Source: a bacterium
GTDB lineage: Bacteria; Patescibacteriota; Minisyncoccia; Phycocordibacterales; JAUSHB01
Assembly: GCA_030648955.1 (NCBI GenBank)
Contig: JAUSHB010000002.1
Location: 1 to 45,537 of the forward strand
Reading direction: 5' to 3'
Length of the DNA stretch: 45,537 bases
Below are positions 39,677-45,537 of this stretch, piece after piece; position 1 is the stretch's first letter, and every line of letters starts with the position of its first letter. Made by a program: the position numbers and the translations under genes. The notes beneath the pieces are model-generated. The model was not told the DNA's origin. It worked only from the letters and a program-made list of their open reading frames with translations, and did not search any database.

Positions 39677-39718
39677 GATTATAAAGATTGAGTAATAAAA
39701 AAAACAAATAATTGCTTT

Positions 39719-41692
39719 CTACGGACCTGATGTTAATAAAAGGTCTTTAAACAGGGTATAAGATGGTTTTTTTGTGAAATTATATTGTACGAGACCAAAA
39801 TTCCATCCAATTGACTTGAGGTTTCGAAGTGAAAACCAGAATAATCCTCCGATGGTGTTTCTTTCTTCAAACATTTTTTGTATAAGCGAGTCTCGAATAC
39901 TATCATCAGATGTTCCATATTCATTAAACCAAATCTCCTTTCCGACATCATTATTCGTCGAAGCAATCCCTTGAAGTTCACTCGCGACAGAAGCAAACCG
40001 TCCCCCTCTTCCGTAAGGATGAAAAGCAAGTACATCAAAACATTTCTGCGCTCCATACCCATAAAGGCTCGTCAAAAAATCTTTATACGGCATCCCCTCG
40101 GGTGAAAGTCCCCCCAAAACTACAACCGCAGAACTATCAATGGCACGAATATTTGAATTTCCTATGGCAAGCAACCCAACATATTCAATCAAAAATTGAC
40201 GAGGGTCCTGTCCTTGTGAAAGCCATCCGTAGCCGGGAAGATTGGGCTCATTGAAAATTTCCCAATACTGTATACCATAACTCTGCCAACCTTCAGCCTG
40301 CGCAAATGTTCCCCCCTGTTTATAGCGCTCCGCAACTGCACCGGAAAACTTTGCAAATTGGGTGCGGGCAATATCCCATGTAGTGATATATTTGGGTATA
40401 TAATTTATAACTCCAAGAATCGAAATACCTCGGCGATTCATTTCTTTTACAAAGATATCGTATGCGGTCCAATCGTATGTACCATCAGATCGTTCGATTT
40501 CACTCCAATAAAATTCAGCGCGTACCCATTTCACACCCAAATCACTCAAGAGATCAAAATATTGCTGTGAATATGAAGGAACAATACTTAGACCAAAGAC
40601 ATTTTTCTGAATAGGCGTTTTTGTCAATGCGCACTGCCTCACATATTGAGCAATAGGACTATCGGGAACTGCGCTTACGGTGGGCGGGGTATAGATAATT
40701 CCAATGGATTGTGACGTCGTGTTTCCCGCCCCATCATGCACCGCAAGAATAATGGTGTTCGATCCAATTACAAGCGTTATATTTTCAATAGTCCAATTGC
40801 TCATTCCAACAGCAACTCCGCTTGAGGATCCGTGTAGCCATGTTATCGAGGTAACGCCAGAGCTCGACTGCCCCGCAATTTGAGGATCGTGCGCACTACC
40901 CTGAATTGAAATTATTTGGCTTGACGTTGCACTCGAAAGAGCTGTAGTTACTGTAATCACGGGAGAAGTAACGTCGGGAAGTAGTGTTTGTTGCTCTGAA
41001 GTTGGTGTGCTTAGCGTCGTAGTATCACTGGGTAGCTCAACCGAAGATTGTGTCGTTTCATTTAAAGTATTTGTGGTTGATGCGACACCAACCACAACAG
41101 TAGGATTCATGGGAATAGGGTCGACAGAAGTGGTGATTTGAGTAGAACTAGAAGCTGGGGGATATGTTCCCTCGGATGCAACTGGTTGTGTGATAAGAGC
41201 AACATTCTGTTTCATTACTATAATTCCATTTAATTTTGCAAGGGTTTTGGGACCGACGGTTCCTACGGGATCGAGATCATTCTTTCTCTGAAATCTCTGA
41301 ACCGCCCGAAAAGTAGCGGAACCAAAATATCCGGTAATAAGACCCTCGGGATAAAGTGTCGGATCTTTTGCAAGAATCTCCTGAATAACTCTGACATCGT
41401 TCCCGCTCATACCGATTCCAAGCTGACGCATAAGTATCGCCACGTTAATGTCAACGGTTCCCAAAACTTCGCTGCCAGTGAATTGAGATTGTCGAACTAC
41501 TTCGATTTTTTCTTTGAGTGCTTCCACTTGGGCAGTGAGTGTTTGGACAATCTTGAGGAGTGCCTCAATATCTGCTATCGATGTCGGAGCAACAACATTT
41601 TTTTGTTGTGCAAAAATTAATTGTGGAAAAAGAAACAAAGTCAATATGTTAAGTAATAATATGAATATGGTTGATAGTGTGATCTTTTTCAT
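39719..41692 (-). CDS. Secreted clan-A glycoside hydrolase with peptidoglycan-binding domain
   Basis: The 657-residue protein has a signal peptide (1-29), a coiled-coil (38-70), a PG_binding_1 domain (85-157), a Ser/Thr-rich linker (165-240), a Big/cadherin-like domain (about 243-335), and a TIM-barrel hydrolase (about 360-655). Its acid/base is E482 in YWEIFNEPN and its nucleophile is E591 in IWFNEYGT, the two Glu of clan GH-A (GH39/GH5-like). It is probably exported to the cell wall and acts on a surface polysaccharide; the exact substrate is unknown. The N-terminal layout matches the surface protein at the start of the window. Confidence 0.9.
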   Translation of the reverse strand: MKKITLSTIFILLLNILTLFLFPQLIFAQQKNVVAPTSIADIEALLKIVQTLTAQVEALKEKIEVVRQSQFTGSEVLGTVDINVAILMRQLGIGMSGNDVRVIQEILAKDPTLYPEGLITGYFGSATFRAVQRFQRKNDLDPVGTVGPKTLAKLNGIIVMKQNVALITQPVASEGTYPPASSSTQITTSVDPIPMNPTVVVGVASTTNTLNETTQSSVELPSDTTTLSTPTSEQQTLLPDVTSPVITVTTALSSATSSQIISIQGSAHDPQIAGQSSSGVTSITWLHGSSSGVAVGMSNWTIENITLVIGSNTIILAVHDGAGNTTSQSIGIIYTPPTVSAVPDSPIAQYVRQCALTKTPIQKNVFGLSIVPSYSQQYFDLLSDLGVKWVRAEFYWSEIERSDGTYDWTAYDIFVKEMNRRGISILGVINYIPKYITTWDIARTQFAKFSGAVAERYKQGGTFAQAEGWQSYGIQYWEIFNEPNLPGYGWLSQGQDPRQFLIEYVGLLAIGNSNIRAIDSSAVVVLGGLSPEGMPYKDFLTSLYGYGAQKCFDVLAFHPYGRGGRFASVASELQGIASTNNDVGKEIWFNEYGTSDDSIRDSLIQKMFEERNTIGGLFWFSLRNLKSIGWNFGLVQYNFTKKPSYTLFKDLLLTSGP

Positions 41693-41705
41693 ATAAAAAT
41701 TACCG

Positions 41706-42326
41706 CTAGTTAATTGTAGAATCTGTTCTGTTTTTTTTATGAAGTAAGAAAAATAATACTGTTGCGACTAACGCCCCGAGCGTATCCGCAAGCATATCTT
41801 TTTGCGCATCCCAAACATCACCTTGGCTTCCGAGATACGCAAGCCCTGCTTCAGGATTCGTGCTGATTGCAAATATCCATTCAATGAGTTCGTACCCCGC
41901 GGCAACGGTCGCGATCACAAATACTGGATAGGTGAAAAGTATGAAGCGGGTATTTACAAGTCCCTTAACCCAGAGCCATTCCGCGACAGCATATGCATAA
42001 AACCCCACCGAAAAATGCGCGATACGGTCAAAGTGGTTGCGTTCAAATCCAAACGTGTCAGTAACCCAATCAAAAGGAACTTTTGCGAATGTGTAATGCC
42101 CGCCAATGGTATGGAGAAAAATGAGCACGCTCATAAGCGCGTATGCGGTGTTGGAAAATCGGATTCCCCGCCAGTACAAAATACCGAGCACGCCGACAAT
42201 GATCCACACGGTCGCATTTTCAACCCACCACGTGGGTCTATCTAAAACATTAAATGCTAATGTAATAAAAAGAATTAGATATGTTACTAGCAAAACAAAA
42301 GGAAATGTGTGGCTTGTGCGCTCCAT
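41706..42326 (-). CDS. DUF2238 family membrane protein (YjdF-like)
   Basis: The 206-residue protein has about six membrane segments and the family pattern: GGHYTFAKVPFDWVTDTFGFERNHFDRIAHFSVGF (about 75-109), then LIEWIF and DVWDAQKDMLADTLGALVA. The His/Asp-rich polar residues in membrane segments are conserved in this family. The function is unknown. It lies 14 bp downstream of the glycoside hydrolase start, on the same strand. Confidence 0.9.
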   Translation of the reverse strand: MERTSHTFPFVLLVTYLILFITLAFNVLDRPTWWVENATVWIIVGVLGILYWRGIRFSNTAYALMSVLIFLHTIGGHYTFAKVPFDWVTDTFGFERNHFDRIAHFSVGFYAYAVAEWLWVKGLVNTRFILFTYPVFVIATVAAGYELIEWIFAISTNPEAGLAYLGSQGDVWDAQKDMLADTLGALVATVLFFLLHKKNRTDSTIN

Positions 42327-42349
42327 ATGTATATTGTACCACCTTCTTG

Positions 42350-43441
42350 TTATTTTTTTTCCACAAAAAGAACGGGAGGATATTCAGCTGCAAAAATAGT
42401 AAAATTAACCCTCCCCACAATCTGGCCACGCGCGGTCACAACATCAACACGCCATTCCCCGCGAAATACACCGTCCTTAAACGAATACCCGCGATACCCC
42501 TCATCTCTCCCGCCAGTAATGGGAAAAGGAATATCGTTTTGTATTATCCACTTCTTCTTTATTTCGTCAAAGTATTGCCAGCGGTGAAAAATTTGCGTGT
42601 TTAAATCTGTCGGCGCAAATACGGAACTGTACACATATATCCGTTCGTTGGGGACACGATGGATTGTGGTATTCCACGCTTCTAAAATTTTCAGTTGGGA
42701 CTTTTCTCTGTAAACAAGATACCCGCCTCCTTCCCCCTTCTTAATGTTGTGATATACGCCTATATCTTTAAGTGAAAGCGGAATGGGGGGGATTATATTC
42801 GCAAAATATAGTATGTTGATAAAGATAAAAATACCGCCAATACTTTTAAAAAGCGCGGTCTTCGATTCTGTTGCGCGAATAGAAGTAATGCGAAAAAGCC
42901 CATATATCAAGATTGCAATCAACAAAAGACTTATCCCTCCGCTTAGAAGAAATACTTGCACGCCCATGGTGCTAGTAAGTATGGGGATGAAAAAGATGAC
43001 AAACGAAAACAATGCCGCGTAAAAAACACTTATCTGGAAAACAAGTTTTTGATACTGTGTTCGGAAAAATTCATTCCCTATGAGAAGCGCGAGAATGAGG
43101 ATGAGGAACAAAAGACTCCCGGTAAGCGATCCGCTTAGGGAATAAAAAACGAAGTAGCCGCTAAACAGGGCGCCAAAAGAAAATTGTATAAGAAGTGGAA
43201 ACAGGGGTGCAATATTTTGAAACCACCGTGAAGATACCCGCCCACTTTTATACAGTTGCGCAAATGCAATTCCTCCACCAGCGATTATTAAATAAGAAAA
43301 AAGCACAAGATTCCCTAAAAGAAGGTCTGCGTTCCTTAAGGTGATGTTATCAACGATAAATCCGGTTAAAAGCGCGAGAGCGGAAAGATACCGCTCGTAT
43401 TGTTGATAGAAAATTTTTGTTTTTTCAAAAAATGATGTCAT
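42350..43441 (-). CDS. Membrane protein with C-terminal DUF2914 domain
   Basis: The 363-residue protein has eight or so membrane segments (about 15-235) and a C-terminal soluble DUF2914-like domain (about 255-355, IYVYSSVFAPTDLNTQIFHRW, then DEGYRGYSFKDGVFRGEWRVDVVT). DUF2914 proteins often carry this domain on the outside of the membrane; no activity is known. It is 23 bp from the DUF2238 gene, so they are probably co-transcribed. Confidence 0.85.
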   Translation of the reverse strand: MTSFFEKTKIFYQQYERYLSALALLTGFIVDNITLRNADLLLGNLVLFSYLIIAGGGIAFAQLYKSGRVSSRWFQNIAPLFPLLIQFSFGALFSGYFVFYSLSGSLTGSLLFLILILALLIGNEFFRTQYQKLVFQISVFYAALFSFVIFFIPILTSTMGVQVFLLSGGISLLLIAILIYGLFRITSIRATESKTALFKSIGGIFIFINILYFANIIPPIPLSLKDIGVYHNIKKGEGGGYLVYREKSQLKILEAWNTTIHRVPNERIYVYSSVFAPTDLNTQIFHRWQYFDEIKKKWIIQNDIPFPITGGRDEGYRGYSFKDGVFRGEWRVDVVTARGQIVGRVNFTIFAAEYPPVLFVEKK

Positions 43442-43547
43442 GTCGTCAACAGTATTGATTGTCCACGTTATCAGGTAATTTAGCCAAGAGAAAATTAACG
43501 CTGGGTGTTGTTTACAAATAAAATCAAAGATTCTGAGAACTCACCTT

Positions 43548-44459
43548 TTATATCCCCGAAGTATTTATAATATAAATAAAGTCATCTTCCTTTCCGGGCG
43601 TTATTGCTTGAAAGAAAAAATTCATCCTGTTATTCATTCCAGTATCTTGGACATAATGCTCTTTCGCATAATGCAGATGCTCTTTTGTAAACAGTTCCTC
43701 CCCTTTCATGCCGAAATAATTTTTAAGCTGAGACATCCTTTCAGCTAGTTCTTCGGAAGAAAATAAGTACATAAAGAGGTCTTCTTTTGCCTTTTCATAT
43801 GTCACATCACCCAACATGGGTAATTCCTGTTTATAATCCTCTTCTCGATACAAAATCGCAGATGAATCAAACCCTTTAGCAAAATATTCTGCTATTGGAT
43901 CTATTCGACCGAAATGCGGGAAATCTCTGACGACGTGACCTTTTTCATGGGCCTCGATTATCGACAACTGTTTAACTGTTGGTTTCTCGCTATTGGGCAA
44001 TCTCCAATTTAAATCAACAGTGTTTTGCCCTGGTTCTTGACCAGAAAAAGTTATTTTGGTTATTTTTTCAACCTCATCTAACTTCGCATCAATATTCTTT
44101 TCAATTTCTTCTCGCGTGATAGGGATAAAAATACTCTTTTTTATCATCATTTTCCCGTTAGTATCTTTTACGGGTTTCGTTGTGATTTCATCAACCACAA
44201 CCTCTGAAACAAGTCTCCCGGTAGCATCTCGAGCCTCATACGCATTCTGAAAAAGATTAATTAATTGTTTTTTTATGTTAGGATTCCGTAATCGTTCAAT
44301 AAAAAGCACCGCGTCATTACCCTCATAATTTGCCATCAATTCAATATTATCGGGATTATCCTTACCCTCAATAGACACATCCAAAGATTCCATACCACAA
44401 AGCATATCAAAGTTTGAACTGATTTTACAGCCTAGATAAAAATTATTGATCTTTAACAC
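43548..44459 (-). CDS. Putative zincin (HEXXH) metallopeptidase
   Basis: The 303-residue protein contains HEKGH (171-175, SIIEAHEKGHVVRDFPHFG), a zincin signature. A downstream acidic helix SSEELAERMSQL (234-245) may supply the third ligand (E236, E237 or E240). There is no signal peptide or membrane segment. The track start is a GTG; Met19 (44405) or Met23 (44393) is equally plausible, and none has a clear Shine-Dalgarno. I know of no named family. A toxin or phage-like peptidase, or a housekeeping protease, cannot be told apart. Confidence 0.75.
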   Translation of the reverse strand: MLKINNFYLGCKISSNFDMLCGMESLDVSIEGKDNPDNIELMANYEGNDAVLFIERLRNPNIKKQLINLFQNAYEARDATGRLVSEVVVDEITTKPVKDTNGKMMIKKSIFIPITREEIEKNIDAKLDEVEKITKITFSGQEPGQNTVDLNWRLPNSEKPTVKQLSIIEAHEKGHVVRDFPHFGRIDPIAEYFAKGFDSSAILYREEDYKQELPMLGDVTYEKAKEDLFMYLFSSEELAERMSQLKNYFGMKGEELFTKEHLHYAKEHYVQDTGMNNRMNFFFQAITPGKEDDFIYIINTSGI

Positions 44460-44502
44460 TGAATGCCGTCACAAAGTATACCTGCCCCTTATTCACTCGC
44501 AA

Positions 44503-44531
44503 TAGAAAGGGGTCCTCTGTTGAGAGGACCC
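44503..44531 (-). terminator. Rho-independent terminator
   Basis: On minus: GGGTCCTCT-CAAC-AGAGGACCC followed by CTTTCTATT. A 9-bp GC-rich stem, just after the 44545-44958 gene. Confidence 0.8.
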
Positions 44532-44544
44532 TCTGTTGAACTTT

Positions 44545-44958
44545 CTATAGAGATAAAATTTGTATCTTCCCACCCGGAACAATCCGTTTTACTTGATGCC
44601 AGTCTTGCACCCAATTGAGAGATCGGTTATGAAAGAGGTAGAATCGATTTTTTGTTTTTACGGAAACGAGCTGATTAACCACAAATGGAACTTCCCCACG
44701 GCAATGTACAAAAAAAGTGACCGACCCTTCTATGCTACTCATTCCAAGAACTTTTACTCCTGGAGGTATCAGTCCTTGTGTAAGTCCGATTTCCATAACA
44801 CCTAAAGAAAGTTGTTTGATTGAACTAACCCTTCCTTCGATAACTTCCGCGCCTTGCATTTTTGTGAAAAATGGCAAGGGAAACCAAAATATACTGGCGA
44901 TTGCTGTGGTAAAAATATAAACACTAACCAGAATAAGGGCGACGTTTATCAGGTTCAT
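44545..44958 (-). CDS. Hypothetical membrane-anchored protein, 137 residues
   Basis: MNLINVALILVSVYIFTTAI has one N-terminal membrane segment (about 4-30) and a soluble domain (about 36-135), mostly beta-strand, with one cysteine in FFVHCRGE. No family was recognised. It has an ideal Shine-Dalgarno (GGAGG) and a terminator behind, so it is a real gene. Confidence 0.75.
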   Translation of the reverse strand: MNLINVALILVSVYIFTTAIASIFWFPLPFFTKMQGAEVIEGRVSSIKQLSLGVMEIGLTQGLIPPGVKVLGMSSIEGSVTFFVHCRGEVPFVVNQLVSVKTKNRFYLFHNRSLNWVQDWHQVKRIVPGGKIQILSL

Positions 44959-45138
44959 TCATTAATCCTCCAATGTTGACAATCTATACTATACGTTACC
45001 CTATCACGTTCTTTTGTCAATAACCCGTAACCTTGAATTCAGGCGGCACGAATTAATTATGATTCCTGTTTTTTAATACTTGTTCCTTAATCTCGTTAAT
45101 CTTTTTCCTGATCTGATTACAAAGATCCTCTTGGTGGA

Positions 45139-45332
45139 ATTGGTAATACATTTTTTATTGGGGTGCTTATCGGGACGCTTCGCTATCTCACTCCTGGGAA
45201 ACACCACAAGAGTACTTCTATTTCACTAACACCGAATACGGTGAAGTGAAATAGGTCGCCCGCGGTTTTCCCAATCCTTCCTCCACGGGGAAACAGATGT
45301 TTCCCCGACCCCCTTCCTGTTCGATTACCGAT
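45139..45332 (+). ncRNA. Candidate structured non-coding RNA
   Basis: No reading frame of note crosses this region, but it folds into nested helices closed by a long-range stem. P1 is 45139-45147 with 45324-45332 (9 bp, one G-U). P2 is GGGGT 45160-45164 with ACCCC 45308-45312. P3 is TGGGAAA 45195-45201 with 45267-45273. P4 is CTATTTCACT 45218-45227 with 45245-45254, capped by CACCG-AATA-CGGTG. P5 is CGGGGAAAC 45286-45294 with 45299-45307. The strand is chosen because a terminator follows on plus. I could not match it to tmRNA, RNase P, SRP, 6S or a known riboswitch. Confidence 0.45.
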
Positions 45333-45346
45333 GTACAATACTCATA

Positions 45347-45393
45347 AAATAAAAATACCCCGCTGAGTATTTCTCATCGGGATATTTTTATTT
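45347..45393 (+). terminator. Strong bidirectional terminator
   Basis: A 16-bp stem with one mismatch (AAATAAAAATA-c-CCCG against CGGG-a-TATTTTTATTT) has an inner TGAG/CTCA stem in its loop. T-rich runs lie on both sides. It ends the candidate RNA on plus. Confidence 0.8.
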
Positions 45394-45403
45394 CTAGGGT
45401 CAG

Positions 45404-45529
45404 GCACTGTCCGGTCTTATAACAGTGCTCGAGGATAAAGAGTATATGGTTACTTTACGCGAAAAAATGAATAACATCAAGAAAGTTGCCAAGTTTTACA
45501 ACTACGACCTCCTCCTAGCCAAAAAGTAA
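45404..45529 (+). other. Hairpin and 27-codon frame at the window end
   Basis: GCACTGT (45404-45410) and ACAGTGC (45422-45428) form a 7-bp stem inside GGGTCAGGCACTGTCC, which resembles the ends of some IS200-like or REP-associated elements. A short plus-strand frame (45446-45529, MVTLREKMNNIKKVAKFYNY and seven more residues) starts 7 nt after AAGAG. I do not call it a gene. An element continuing past the window is possible. Confidence 0.3.
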
Positions 45530-45537
45530 AACGTTGT

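Noticed and set aside
45139-45332. tmRNA, RNase P RNA or SRP RNA
   Set aside because: None of the required conserved cores is present (tRNA-like ends, GAGGAAAGTCC, GGAAG tetraloop segments).

Overview
The window is one stretch of a bacterial chromosome that looks like a member of the Candidate Phyla Radiation (Patescibacteria), most likely a Parcubacteria lineage. The reasons are the gene set and style: many small membrane proteins without clear relatives, a compact rpsF-ssb-rpsR operon not followed by rplI (L9), rplK not followed by rplA (L1), a eukaryote-like IleRS and an alpha2-type GlyRS, peptidoglycan-binding surface proteins, and intergenic regions full of short palindromic repeats. TGA is used as a normal stop, so it is not a recoded (code 25) lineage. 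The lineage call is inference from gene content; no 16S rRNA gene is present.

Layout. 1-2148 (minus) is the 5' part of a large secreted peptidoglycan-binding protein cut by the window edge. 2149-4013 holds a repeat-invaded HTH gene and spacers. 4014-8558 (plus) carries ftsK, a small membrane protein gene overlapping recA, recA and efp. From 8658 to 44958 every gene is on the minus strand: rpsF-ssb-rpsR; tatD and metG; an AI-2E family permease; an M16 peptidase; small membrane proteins; glyS; a large surface protein; an operon ileS-orf60-2H phosphoesterase-recO; argS; dut, tmk and a long-form dCTP deaminase (thymidylate supply); secE-nusG and rplK; a SIMPL protein; a response regulator/histidine kinase cluster; pgi; a pilin-like protein; a secreted clan-A glycoside hydrolase; and several membrane proteins. 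44959-45537 has no convincing gene but folds into what looks like a structured RNA followed by a strong terminator.

The two most notable things are the following. (1) The isoleucyl-tRNA synthetase carries a complete histidine phosphatase domain, with all catalytic residues present, inserted between the two halves of its zinc-binding site, and is in an apparent operon with a 2H phosphoesterase. (2) Short repeat elements have entered coding genes in frame: a 60-bp GC-rich palindrome splits a conserved motif of ArgRS, four different repeat types are found within IleRS, and the same 9-nt periodic repeat seen in several spacers encodes duplicated peptides in an HTH protein. Two MITE-like inverted-repeat elements, a perfect 40-bp palindrome upstream of argS, and a set of rho-independent terminators complete the picture. 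No tRNA, rRNA, CRISPR array or intact transposase gene was found.
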